A stretch of DNA of 64,000 bases, from the NCBI GenBank assembly GCA_002964805.2, contig PUDQ02000067.1, forward strand, positions 1 through 64,000. Direction: 5' to 3'. The notes beneath the pieces were generated by a model. It was given only the letters and a program-made list of their open reading frames with translations, was not told the DNA's origin and did not search any database. Made by a program: the position numbers and the translations under genes. This DNA comes from Trametes villosa. Lineage: Eukaryota > Basidiomycota > Agaricomycetes > Polyporales > Polyporaceae. Below are positions 1-9,775 of this stretch, piece after piece. Position 1 is the stretch's first letter. Each line of letters starts with the position of its first letter.

Positions 1-1
1 G

Positions 2-127
2 GAGAAGGAGAAAGTGGACAAAGAAAACGGGCGAGTCGCCGCCGACGCAAGTCTTTCAACAGCCCCAGCGCTCATCAAGGACGGATTCACACACAGCCAT
101 GAGGTTGCACGCCGCATCAGCACCTGA
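2..127 (+). CDS. possible C-terminal end of gag (partial)
   Basis: A reading frame is open from the left edge to a TGA at 125-127, giving 41 residues. The peptide is charged and lysine-rich at its start. Its position upstream of pol would fit the end of a gag ORF, but no zinc knuckle or other gag motif is visible, so this is placement-based inference only. Confidence 0.2.
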   Translation, partial: EKEKVDKENGRVAADASLSTAPALIKDGFTHSHEVARRIST

Positions 128-855
128 CCAGGCCATAGGACTCGGAGATCACCACGAAGCAAGGAAGCATACCAAGTTTGGACAAAGGATCAGTCGGCGG
201 AGCTCGGACTAGCCCGGCGGAGCACGGACTTACCCGGCGGAGCACGGCAATAGGCATAGCGCAGCACAAGAAGCACGAATGAGATCACGAAGACGTAACA
301 GAAGCCCGAGAAGCCCGATGTCTGCCATGCCATAGCCACGAGGGCTTGCGTACTGGAGAATCGGCACGGAGAACCCCGAGAAGCACAGATCTGCCGAAGA
401 AGAAGGAGTGCCACGTGCAAGCCTAGACCATCCCCATCAAACCCGACAAACCCGGATCACAAACACGGTTAATCATGCCCAGACCCGGTCTATCAAAGAA
501 CCCCATCCCGCAGTTCCCCGACGTCATACCCAAATGCTTATTCTTCGGTTCCGCCGCGCAGAACACTACCCCAACATAGCCGACATTCTACCGTGCGCAC
601 ATGGACCTGGAGTTCAAGTTCATGACTGTGGGGCGAGCAACACCAGGACACCCAGTAGCTCATCAGCAAAGACTGTGGGGCGGATCGTTCCACAACGGAA
701 GCCGGTCACCACCCCGAGATCTACAGATTGATCCCCGAACGCCAATCACGAGGAGTCTGAGTTTCAGAAGCACATGTATACTCAACGCAGCAGTCTCCCC
801 GGCGCTTCCATCACTCTCCCCGAAACCATCATCACTCTCCCCAACACACTCGATC

Positions 856-1356
856 ATGTCCGCTCCCGTCCCCGCCGAGATCCCCGCCTACTACGTCTTT
901 GCCATGGAGGGCTACACCATGCTCGTCTATGACGGCGGGAGGGACGACCACCAGGTGTACCTTCACTCCCACGTCCGACTCTTCAACCCGTTCCCCTACG
1001 ACCGCCCAATTGGCTTCTCCGGCTTCATCAGCCGGATCGTCCAGTACCAGCGGCACTTCGTTGTGCTGTCCGTCATCCCGCAGCACCTTCCGCACCACGA
1101 GGTCCTGCTCGCGGTTCGCTACCAGAAGCTCGGAGGGTTGGTTGGGTGTGTCGCACTCGCCGTCTCCAAAATCCTCGACATCACGGGGCACCTCGCACCC
1201 CAAAGCACCCACACCGTCCCAGTCCCCGACGCCCTATACCCGCTGGACATCGCCCTTCGAGGAGAGCGCCTGGTATGGATGCCGAAGAGTCCGTCAAGCG
1301 CACGGATTGGAGTGTTGTACGTGCAGATTCCGCATATGCCGCTTTCACCAGCTTAG
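856..1356 (+). CDS. unrecognised 166-aa ORF inside the retrotransposon
   Basis: An ORF from the ATG at 856 to 1356 lies between the presumed gag end and pol. The predicted protein starts MSAPVPAEIPAYYVFAME and is rich in hydrophobic, aromatic and histidine residues. I recognise no protease, chromodomain or zinc-knuckle motif. It could be an accessory ORF of this element family, a captured host fragment or a chance ORF. The open frame continues upstream to 601, but the ATG at 856 follows a pyrimidine-rich, leader-like stretch and is the more natural start. Confidence 0.3.
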   Translation: MSAPVPAEIPAYYVFAMEGYTMLVYDGGRDDHQVYLHSHVRLFNPFPYDRPIGFSGFISRIVQYQRHFVVLSVIPQHLPHHEVLLAVRYQKLGGLVGCVALAVSKILDITGHLAPQSTHTVPVPDALYPLDIALRGERLVWMPKSPSSARIGVLYVQIPHMPLSPA

Positions 1357-1515
1357 CATGTCTACAGCCGGCAGAAGTAGCTATGCATGTCATCATGAAC
1401 TCTGTACAATATATGTATGACTCTGCGCTGTCCCTGCTACGACGTTAAACTGGCTACCCGCATCACGCGACACACACCCAAGTCACACCACGAACCGATC
1501 AGCAAATCACGCACC

Positions 1516-4500
1516 ATGGAGAGACATCCAATAGTCTTTCTGATCATTGAGGACCCGAGCGACCTCCTCGATGAGCCACATGCAAGCCCGCAACCACAAC
1601 AAGTCTTAGGCGCCACATACAAACCCGTCGACCGGCGAGTCAAGCCCATACCAGGAGTATTCCCAGAAGACGCACGTGTTACTCGCCAGTTCCCGGAGGA
1701 CCCGCTAGACACGTTGCCGCCGCTGCCGAAGCGACCGCCAGACTTCATTCCTACCGCCAAGATCACCATGGAGAGAGTAGAGGAGATGAAGATCAACAAG
1801 GACAGATTTCTATGGCCCGAAGAAGAGAAACTATTCAAGCACATCTTTCGACTCAACGAACGGGTACTTGCATTTGAGGAGTCCGACCGCGGAACCTTTC
1901 GTGAAGACTACTTCTCGCCATACATCATACCCACCATCCCGCATGTACCCTGGGTCGAGAAGAACATACCCATTCCACCCGGAATCCGCGAGCAAGTTAT
2001 CGAGTTGATGAAGGGAAAGCTAGAGGCAGGAGTCTATGAGCGATGCCAGTCATCATATCGCTCTAAGTGGTTTTGTGTGTTGAAGAAGAACGGGAAGCTT
2101 CGACTAGTCCACGACCTCCAGCCACTCAACGCAGTCACCATCCGAGATGCAGGACTACCACCAAGTCTTGACGACTTTGTGGAACCATTTGCCGGACGAC
2201 AGTGCTACACTGTACTCGACCTCTTCTGGGCATTCGACGCACGCAAACTCGACCCCATCAGCCGCGACCTGACAGCCTTCCAGTCACCACTTGGACTGCT
2301 ACGGCTAACATCTATGCCTATGGGTTTCACGAACTCACCCGCCGAGTTCCAAGCCTGTATGACATTCGTTCTTCAAGACGAAATCCCTCACACTGCCAAC
2401 GTGTTCATTGACGACCTGCCCATCAAGGGCCCCGCTACGCAATATCCCGATGCACAAGGAAACCCGGAGACACTCCCGGAAAACCCAGGCATACGCCGAT
2501 TTATATGGGAGCACGCCAACGACGTACACCGCATACTACACCGAGTTGGACACGCCGGAATCACATTCTCAGGACTCAAGGCCCAGATCTGCCGACCAGA
2601 CGTCATCATTGTTGGACAGAAGTGCACCCCGGAAGGACGGATGCCCGAAGACGACAAAGTAGAAAAGATCCAGAACTGGCCACCACCCAAGACCGTCAAG
2701 GACGTCCGAGGCTTCATCGGCCTTTGCGGGACAGTTAGGATATAGATCAAGGATTTCTCAGAGAGGGTCAGACCCTTAAGAGAGCTTACGCTTAACGGAG
2801 CTGAGTTTATATGGGACGAGAGAAGACAGGAAGCATTCGGGGAGTTGAAGGAGATAGTAGCCTCAGCGCCAGCCCTACGACCAATCGACTACACATCCGA
2901 CAGCCCGGTCATCCTATCAGTCGACTCAAGCAAGTATGCTGTAGGCTTTATCCTCTCACAGATTGATGAAGAAGGCCGCCGGAGACCCGCACGATATGGA
3001 TCATTGCCGATGAACTCAACCGAGGCGAACTACAGTCAGCCGAAGCTGGAACTGTACGGACTATACCGCGCACTCAGGAGATGGAGACTTTACCTCGTAG
3101 GAGTCAAGACCCTGCACATCGAGGTGGACGCCAAGTACATCAAAAGCATGCTCAACGAGCCTGACCTTCAGCCGAACGCTACAATCAACCGATGGATACA
3201 AGGCATACTACTTTTCGACTTCAAGCTTATCCACGTCCCCGCCGCTCAGCACAAAGGACCAGACGCACTATCCCGAAGACCCCTAGGAGAAGGAGAGCAG
3301 GACGAAGAAGACAGAGAGGACGAATGGTTGGACAACATTGCCCTCTACGCCGGACTCACACCAGAACGCGCACGCAGGGAGTTCAAGTCACGCCAGTTAA
3401 CCACCACACCGGAGATGTCCAGGGCTCTCATCACCACTACCACCACTCAAGATGTGACCCTGCAGAACATTTTCCAATTTCTGGACACCCTTGAACTTCC
3501 CAACTTCCCTACCACGGCTGCACGCTTCAAGTTCCTGAGGAAATGCCAGCAATACTTCGTGAAGGAAGGACGGTTGTATCGCCGATACCCACGCCGCATG
3601 CCTGTACGGGTTATTCTCAACCAGGACGAACGACTACGCATTCTCAAAGAGGCACATGACGACATAGGACATAGAGGAGAGCAAGCCACATTCGAGACCA
3701 TCAGGCTTCGCTTCTTCTGGCCCTTCTACCACTCCGACATCCGCCAATATGTCAGCTCATGCCGAGAATGCCAAATCCGAAGCACCAAGAAAGTCGAAGT
3801 CCCCCTCATCATATCCACACCAGTAGACCTGTTCTACAAAGTACACATGGACGTCATGTTCATGCCGAAAGCAAGAGGATATACCTGTATCATCGCATGT
3901 CGGGACGACCTGTCTGGAGTCACAGAAACACGGGCCTTACGGAGTGCAAACTCAAAAGAAGTCGCCAAGTTCTTCTGGGAGCAGATCATATGTCGCTACG
4001 GAGCCGTTCACCACGTTATCACCGACAACGGTTCAGAATTCAAAGGCGCATTTGAAGCTCTAGTCAACAAGTACGGGATCCACCACATCCGCATCTCCCC
4101 GTACAACTCCAAAGCCAACGGAGTAGTTGAACGCGGTCACTTCATACTCCGTGAATCTCTTGTCAAGGCCTGTGAAGGAGAAATATCCCGGTGGCCAGAA
4201 CTACTACCCCACGCACAGTTCGCAGACAGGATCACCATTCGACAAACAACCGGTTTCAGCCCTTACTTCTTATTGCACGGAGTCCATCCCACCCTGCCCA
4301 TGGATCTACGAGAACACACATTCATGGTGCAAGGATTCCACCAAGGCATGTCCCACTCTGACCTCTTGGCACTACGCATCCGCCAGTTGGAAAGAAGACC
4401 ACAGGATGTAGCACACGCAGCAGACGTACTCCGGAAAACCCGCATCTCATCCAAGGAGCACTTTGAGGCAAGGTTTGCCCATAGGTTGAGGAAGAAAGCC

Positions 4501-4899
4501 TTTGAACCGGGAGACCTTGTCCTCGTCAGGAACACTGCCGTTGAACGGGAGATGAACCGCAAACACAAACCCCGCTACTTAGGACCATATGAAGTAGTGC
4601 GGCAGACCTACAACGGCGCATACGTCATCAAGGAGCTCAATGGAGAGATATCAAGGGAAAGTGTTGCTGCATTCAGGCTTCTAGCATACGACTCAGCAGG
4701 AAGAAGTCTGGACGGCATCGCCACAGACCCAATCAGTATGATAGGGGAAAGCGCATCCCGGAGACAAGCAGCCGAAGAACAGGAGGAGATGGAATGGGAT
4801 GATGAAGAGCCAGAAGATGAGCAGGACCCAGACGAAGAAGACGACTCAGACCTCGAGGATATTCCAGTGAGCCGACGCACCCGGAGCCATTTTCATTAG
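1516..4899 (+). pseudogene. Ty3/Gypsy pol polyprotein with one internal stop
   Basis: The polyprotein copies element RNA into DNA (RT and RNase H) and inserts it in the genome (integrase). The ATG at 1516 opens the frame. RT motifs include SKWFCVLKKNGKLRLVHDL and the catalytic FIDD at about 2404-2415. A TAG at 2743-2745 interrupts the frame just after RGFIGLCGTVRI, where relatives carry Trp. The same frame then continues to 4899 with RNase H (VDSSKYAVGF, ending HVPAAQHKGPDALSRR), an HHCC zinc finger (HDDIGHRG to CRECQ), an integrase core (HMDVMF, ITDNGSEFKG, NGVVERGHF supplying D, D and E) and LGPYEVV near the end. The C-terminal tail is acidic, with no chromodomain. No other break was seen, so the copy looks young. 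No protease was recognised at the N-terminus. Confidence 0.9.
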
Positions 4900-5075
4900 T
4901 TGGAGTAGCGACCGAGGACGGCCGTGAAACTGTGGGGCGGATGTCATGCACCAAACAGGTTTGGCACATGGACCTACCGGAACCTTCCAGTGTACGCCAG
5001 ACCAGATGAGCACTCACCATACAGCCAGACAAGAAGGGCACCCAGGAAGAGTCTAGTAGCTGCCGGAACACGAGG

Positions 5076-5436
5076 GAATATTCCTGAAGGTCGAGAACAT
5101 TCTAGAAGGTTCCAGACATGTCAAGAGGAGAAAGGAGTCTGCGTGTCAGCGTCACCCATCAAGAACACGCTAGAATATTCCCAGTCACGGAAGCAGAGAC
5201 ATAGCCAGAGGGTTCTAGAACTTTCTAGGGCATCAGCACTCAGTGGGTAGCATCAAGGAACGGAAGGTGCCGGAACAATCCAGGAGATACCAGGCGAGAA
5301 CGCACCAGAAACTCACGGAAACCCCCGGAAACTTCTGGAATATTCCACCATCCTCTAGCCTAAACTACTGGAAAGCACTAGAATGGTTGATGAAAGCCCT
5401 AGGCTGTTCATGGAATATTCTTAGAATGTTCTGGAA
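5076..5436. promoter_or_regulatory. array of heat-shock elements (HSF sites)
   Basis: Heat-shock factor trimers bind alternating nGAAn/nTTCn units. I see three units at 5076-5088, four perfect units at 5095-5112 (GAAcaTTCtaGAAggTTC), two at 5172-5179, three at 5213-5225 (TTCtaGAActTTC), four perfect units at 5328-5345 (GAAacTTCtgGAAtaTTC) and five at 5413-5436 with one 3-nt gap. A further two-unit site lies at 4980-4987. All are 165-620 nt upstream of the TATA box at 5601, so they are placed to drive element transcription. Binding is inferred from sequence only. Confidence 0.72.
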
Positions 5437-5600
5437 AGTCCCGGAAAGGAGTAGGAAGGAAAGGAATAGAGGTCATGGAAAGAGCCGGAAAGGACAGGAA
5501 AATTCATGGACATACAAGATTATGCTGGACGTAGCTTAGTCGTACTTTAGACCTGCTTTGTCATGTACTGTACAGGTTTCCCACACCCCTCTGCCTCGGG

Positions 5601-5608
5601 TATAAATA
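5601..5608 (+). promoter_or_regulatory. TATA box of the LTR
   Basis: TATAAATA lies in a CCTCGGG...CCGGGC context about 670 nt into the putative LTR, downstream of the heat-shock elements. It is the best core-promoter candidate for the element; transcription would start near 5630-5640. Confidence 0.6.
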
Positions 5609-5761
5609 CCGGGCTGAGCAAGGCACTAACAGGCAATCATTTATTCTCGAAAGCCCCCTAAGGTGGTCAACCCACACCTTAGTATCCCCACCACCACCAC
5701 TACCTCACCACCACCACATATTCACCACCAAGCACTCAGCAAGCAGCCTTTTAGGCTAGAT

Positions 5762-6038
5762 TAGTTGGGGTTCATACGGAACCTTGTGACAACTACTAGC
5801 ACACGCCGTACACAGCCGACATAGCACAGAACTCACCAGATTAGTTGGGGTTCACCGGAACTCTGCGACAACTACTGGTACCCACGGAGACACGCACGAA
5901 CACGACAGGACCCGTCAGATTAGTTGGGCTCTAGCCGAGAGTTTACGACAACTACTGACCACAGACGAAGAAAACACGCACACAAGAACACTGAAGCTAC
6001 CAGACTAGTTGGGGTTCAACGGAACTTTGCGACAACTA
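5762..6038 (+). repeat. four regularly spaced hairpin repeats
   Basis: Four copies of a 33-34 nt inverted-repeat unit lie at 5762-5795, 5842-5874, 5921-5954 and 6006-6038, with start-to-start spacing of 80, 79 and 85 nt. Each begins TAGTTG and ends CAACTA (outer stem) with an inner stem around a 4-5 nt loop. The inner stem is GTTC/GAAC in copies 1, 2 and 4 but CTCT/AGAG in copy 3, so both sides changed together. Between the hairpins the sequence is CA-rich and variable. Copies 2 and 4 are followed by TGGTA, which resembles the start of a primer-binding site; that reading is speculative. Confidence 0.8.
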
Positions 6039-6132
6039 CTGGTACGAAGACAGAAGCACGACCACACGACACCGTCACTTGACACGCCAACCGCAGGGCG
6101 TACCAACACGGGACCCAGGAGATAGGACAACT

Positions 6133-6255
6133 GACACGTCAATCAGTGCGCTAACAACAGCACACTCGACACGGGGCCAGCAGACACGTCAATCAGCGCG
6201 CTAAGACAGCTCGCTCGACACGGGGTCACAGAAGAGACGTCACTCACCACGCTAC
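6133..6255 (+). repeat. 50-bp tandem repeat, about 2.5 copies
   Basis: Copies at 6133-6178 and 6183-6227 both start GACACGTCAATCAG and end in CTCGACACGGGG; a degenerate third start (GAGACGTCACTCACC) lies at 6234. The unit sits directly after the hairpin array and has no coding capacity. Confidence 0.72.
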
Positions 6256-7167
6256 GCAGAGCGTGAATATACATAGGGAGAACCAGCACCCGCATCCCGA
6301 CACAGCCCGGACTCGACCCCTCCCAACACATATAGGGGAACTCTGCCCAAACACTCAGGGCGACCACCATCTAAGACTCGCACCCGCAGTCTTTACCTAC
6401 ACACACCACACACGGTTATTCAAGGATCATAGCCAGCCCGGCTTAGTCACGAACTCGGCAAAGCCTCTGTTGGAAAACAGGAAACCCCACACGCTTTGCG
6501 GCAGCATCAGGGAATTTTCATCGCCATATCCCCTCACCCCTTTTCACCTACCCAATCAATCCGATTCCCGGATAGCCTACGACAGCGTCCGGGTAGACGA
6601 GCCTTTCAGTTCGGTAGACGAGGTTGGTGTTCGGGTTGAAGGCCCAATGCTGGCTCCTTCCTGGTACCGGCTCCGTCTTGATTCGTCTTGTGCTACCGTT
6701 CCCAACGGTAGCGGTTCGTTCGGTGGTTCAGGCTAGATAGTCTGGATCTAGACAGATCGACTGGCAGGTAGACGAGCTCGACCTTATGTTAAGACGACAC
6801 CTAGGGGTCGTAGTAACGTTCAGGTGCAAGGGTCTAACGAGCAGGGAGTGAGCCTCGAGTTCTGGGGTTCGAAGGTGATAGATAACTAGGTCGAGCTGAG
6901 GGACATCCTCAGCTCTCTACTGGTACATATATACATGCAAGCCATGAGGTAACAACGTGTATCAGGGGAGGGGAGTCTGTAGGTAACAGGGCCGTATCCA
7001 TGAGGCGTAGCCTCGTGTTGTACATAAGGTAACCATGAGGCACTGCCTCAACGTAGCTGCACCGTATCCGCACGAAGTCCATCCACATCAGTAACACGAG
7101 GTAAGCATGAGGGGAACACGAGGCGGGAACAGGGTCCGGGTCCGATCCGATCGTACCGTTGTAACAG
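6256..7167. other. non-coding stretch with short hairpins
   Basis: No gene is supported. A hairpin with a 9-bp perfect stem (GAGCTGAGG/CCTCAGCTC, 5-nt loop) lies at 6893-6915. Between 6940 and 7125 the motif CATGAGG recurs, twice inside small hairpins (GAGGCgtaGCCTC and GAGGCactGCCTC). The stretch looks like decayed repeat DNA between the retrotransposon and the next gene. Confidence 0.5.
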
Positions 7168-8235
7168 GGGGAACTTCGCGTACGTTGCCGCAAGAAGCGT
7201 AAGGACTCCGTCTTCAGCGACCCCAAATACAAGGAAGGACGCCGAGCGTTGCAGGTGAGAAACATGTCCTGCGGTCTATGATAACGCTCACCATGTTTCC
7301 TAGGCATGCGTTCGCAAGCACTTGCTGACGTTGTGTAACGCCGAGTCCATGAAGGACCTTGTCGAGAACAACCCCCCGATCACTGACGAGGAGATGGCCA
7401 GTTTCCTGGCTGGCGAGGACGACATGATTACGTGCACCGTGCAGGCCTTCCGCGTCGACTTCGCACGCCCGTGGATGGGCAGCGCCTTCAACCGCCTTGC
7501 CAGCCACATCTTCTGTCAAAGCTTGATCAAGATGTACCAGGGCGGAGACTACTCCGACCACGACGTTCCCGCCGCCCTTCTTACGGAGCGCAACATCGGC
7601 AAGGTCCTGTACAAGCATATGGAGTACCGCCGAAAGCTCTACAAGCAACATTTCAACCCTCTGAGCCAGGAGGTCCTGGACAAGATCAAGCAACGGAAGG
7701 CCATGAATGCGCGGCGGGGCACGGTGAGTTCAACTCTGCAATTCATTTACTAAGTACTGATTCGCCCCAGCTTCGGGATGGTCGCGTTCACACCATCCTG
7801 GTGTTCAAGTTGAACCAACACAAGCGGCTTTTCCTCCGCCTCAAACCGATCCACATGAGCGGGGACGAGACTGACGGTGGCGAGAAGACCCATCCGCCGA
7901 CGTTCCGTATTGTGGAAGCTCAATGGCAGAGCTTGGCTCTCAAGCTCTTCCTGAGGGCGCTCGACGTTTTGTACCTGGAGTGCTGGGCCAAGCCGGTAGG
8001 TGAGCGTGCGACGCCGGGAAACGCACCGCGCGTGCGCGTCGAGCACGAAACCCCGCGCATTGAAGATGGTCCCGCGCCGATCGGCCTGTGGCGGAACTGT
8101 TACGACCAGGAATGGCTGGTGTCGCTGCGTCCGCACGTGCGCGAGTCCCTGCAGATGATCGACAAGGACTACGTCTTCACTCTACCGCCCCCGAAGCCCA
8201 AGGCTAGGAAGGCAGCCACGCCCCAGGAGCCGTGA
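7168..8235 (+). CDS. hypothetical protein, three visible exons, 5' end uncertain
   Basis: Exons are read as 7168-7254, 7304-7723 and 7771-8235, with introns of 49 and 47 nt that have good GTGAG donors; the second has a CTAAG-type branch site. All junctions are phase 0. The frame upstream of 7168 is closed by TAA at 7162-7164, so an earlier exon or a truncated 5' end is likely; TAACAG at 7162-7167 could be an acceptor. The product contains CRKKRKDSVFSDPKYKEGRR, then a predicted helical region (MITCTVQAFRVDFARPWMGS) and a basic Pro/Lys-rich tail. I recall similar multi-copy hypothetical proteins in wood-decay fungi but cannot name a domain or function. Confidence 0.6.
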
Positions 8236-8875
8236 TTCATCGCGCTCCTACGGATACACCGCACGCAGCTCGTCTCGGAGTCCTCTCGCCCTCCGCACCT
8301 CCCCGCCTCTCTCACAAGTGTCGTTCCCCCGCCCGTTATCCCTCGCCGCCCGTTATCTCTTGGGCGCGCGTTCTCCCTCGAGCGCGCGTTCTGAGCTCTC
8401 AGTGACTTTCCGCTGTCGTTCTCTTCCTTCTACCTGCGTCCTCGTGCCCCCTCGTGCCCGCACTCCCTCACCACCTCTCCATCGTCCTCACCTTCCCTCC
8501 CCGGCGCGCTCGAGCGCGCGCTCTCCATCGCGAGCGCGCGTTCCCGAACGCGCGTTCTCACCGGCGCTCTGTTGCGCGTCCTTGGCGCTTCCCGCCCTCT
8601 CCCCGAGTCTCGCGTTCTCGTCCACCAACGTCGCCGGCCACCGTTACACCAGCACTCACCCGCATTCGTTGCCCTCTCACTCGCTCTTTCCGCTCCCATC
8701 GATTCTCTGTCGCCGTTTCCTCTCGCTATCGCCTCGCGCTCTCCACTGCCGCTGTCGCCCCACGACCGTTCTCCACCGTCCGTCAACTCCCATCCCCAAT
8801 GCCCCTCAGCTCCTCCTCGCGCAGTGTACGCCCCTTGTTCGCGTGATGAGCTCATAACTGAGCGTTTCCCAGATC
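8236..8875. other. pyrimidine-rich spacer, no gene
   Basis: The + strand is strongly C/T-rich with repeated TCTCGC, CGCGCG and CCCTC words. ORFs here are Pro/Arg/Ser low-complexity in every frame and are not credible. The stretch probably holds the terminator of the upstream gene and the promoter of the next. Confidence 0.55.
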
Positions 8876-9293
8876 ATGCTTTCCTTGTTCAAGGGAGATG
8901 CCCGCCGCGCGTTCGACTGGAAAGACTTCAACAACGTGAGTCTTTGGCGTCCTATTCGAGTCCTTGCTAACGACTTGCAGGCGATGATCGAGCTTGAATT
9001 CAAGCTCTCAGGAAAGGGAGTCGCTTGCAAGTATCGCATCCCTAAGTACCTGGGCAAAGGCAAGCTCGTATTCCACAGAGTGAGCACACCTTCACCATGT
9101 TTGGTTGTTAACTTAGCTAATGCGCACTTTTCAGACTCACGACGGTGCCATGGAGAAAGAACATCAAGACAAGTACGTATCAATCTCATCTTCCCCGGGT
9201 GCGCTACTGAGGGGACTCGTTAGCGTCAAGCGGCGGCTTTCGCGCAGGTTTGGGTGGGACATGCACACGTTTGCCGCGGGCGGACAGTTTTGA
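8876..9293 (+). CDS. small four-exon gene, possible HicA-like fold
   Basis: Exons 8876-8935, 8981-9079, 9135-9172 and 9224-9293 join to an 88-aa protein; introns are 45, 55 and 51 nt and every junction keeps frame. The protein has FDWKDFNNAM, then a basic strand region, KLVFHRTHDG and a C-terminal RRFGWDMHTF. I recall this pattern (W-[ED]-DF, then FH+, then RRFGW) from C-terminal domains of many basidiomycete hypothetical proteins. It is reminiscent of the small HicA/dsRBD-like fold, but that is inference, not a domain match. CCCAG ends just before 8873, so this may be the 3' part of a longer gene. Confidence 0.55.
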
Positions 9294-9471
9294 ACCAATC
9301 GTTATTGTACGTACTATTGTATGTGTGGGCTCTAAATACATGTATGATGTTCCATTGGGAGCCTGGTATGTATGCATGAACTGCCGAGGGCGCGGATTGC
9401 CGCTGATATTGCGGGGGTGGCACTCGTCCTTGAGTACCGAAGCGGAGCTCGTGACTACGCGCGGTCCTCTC
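9294..9471. other. short spacer before the minisatellite block
   Basis: No gene is visible. The sequence around 9296-9365 is A/T-richer than its surroundings and leads directly into GAGCTC-rich repeats. Confidence 0.5.
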
Positions 9472-9690
9472 GGAGCTCGGCGTGCTCGCGGGGAGCTCGG
9501 CGTGCTCGCGAGGAGCTCAGCCGTGCTCATGGGGAGCTCCGCCGAGCTCGCGGGGAGCTCAAGCGGCAGAGTCCATGCGCTCGCGGAGCTCCGAGAAGAC
9601 GCGAGCTCGGCGCCTGAGCTCCTGGAGGCGCGAGCTCGGCGCCTGAGCTCCTGGAGGCGCGAGCTCGGCGCTGCTGGAGGCGTGAGCTCG
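9472..9690 (+). repeat. GAGCTC-rich minisatellite, two unit types
   Basis: Four and a half copies of a 20-21 nt unit starting GGAGCTC lie at 9472-9560. After a spacer, two identical 29-nt units (9603-9631 and 9632-9660) and a shortened third begin GAGCTCGGCG. SacI-type GAGCTC palindromes recur throughout. ORFs crossing the block are artefacts of the repeat. Confidence 0.8.
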
Positions 9691-9775
9691 AGCAGAGCGC
9701 GGGCTGAAGCGCTCGCGTACACAGAAGAGCTCGCGAGCTCACGCGGGGGGCACGAGTTAGCAAAGTCCGGTGTTT

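Larger units (their letters stand above)
4931..5800 (+). repeat. putative 3' LTR (U3-R and part of U5)
   Basis: The region starts with TGTGGGGCGGATG 31 nt after the pol stop. It carries heat-shock-element arrays (5076-5436), a TATA box at 5601 and a CT/CA-rich transcribed-looking stretch. These fit a U3-R-U5 organisation. The 5' partner is outside the window, so neither boundary is confirmed; the right end may extend to about 6040 if the hairpin repeats are part of U5 or leader. Confidence 0.5.
1..6040 (+). mobile_element. Ty3/Gypsy LTR retrotransposon, left end outside window
   Basis: The pol region has reverse transcriptase, RNase H, integrase zinc finger, integrase core and a GPY/F-like module in that order, which is the Ty3/Gypsy (Metaviridae) arrangement. 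The N-terminal pol sequence resembles a common agaricomycete Gypsy family (recalled from knowledge, not searched). A TATA-bearing, pol-distal region follows the coding part, as expected for a 3' LTR. The 5' LTR and most of gag lie left of the window, so LTR identity and target-site duplication cannot be tested here. The right boundary is approximate and depends on whether the hairpin repeats at 5762-6038 belong to the element. Confidence 0.88.

Noticed and set aside
672..4942. ACTGTGGGGCGGAT occurs at both 672-685 and 4929-4942, suggesting two LTR starts
   Set aside because: Similarity does not extend past these 14 nt, so the first copy is not an LTR; it could be a second polypurine-type tract or chance.
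5762..6038. Regularly spaced repeats resembling a CRISPR array
   Set aside because: The genome is eukaryotic, copies are imperfect, and the inter-repeat sequences are CA-rich leader-like DNA rather than unique spacers.
6860..6880. GGGGTTCGAAGG resembling a tRNA B box
   Set aside because: No matching A box, acceptor stem or cloverleaf could be drawn around it.
8318..8857. 179-codon Pro/Arg/Ser-rich ORF and its overlapping relatives
   Set aside because: Pyrimidine-rich DNA opens several frames at once; composition is repetitive and no splice or start context supports coding.
8876..9293. Calling the 88-aa protein a HicA toxin
   Set aside because: Only a loose motif resemblance is visible, there is no adjacent antitoxin-like gene, and the domain is known to me mainly as part of larger fungal proteins.
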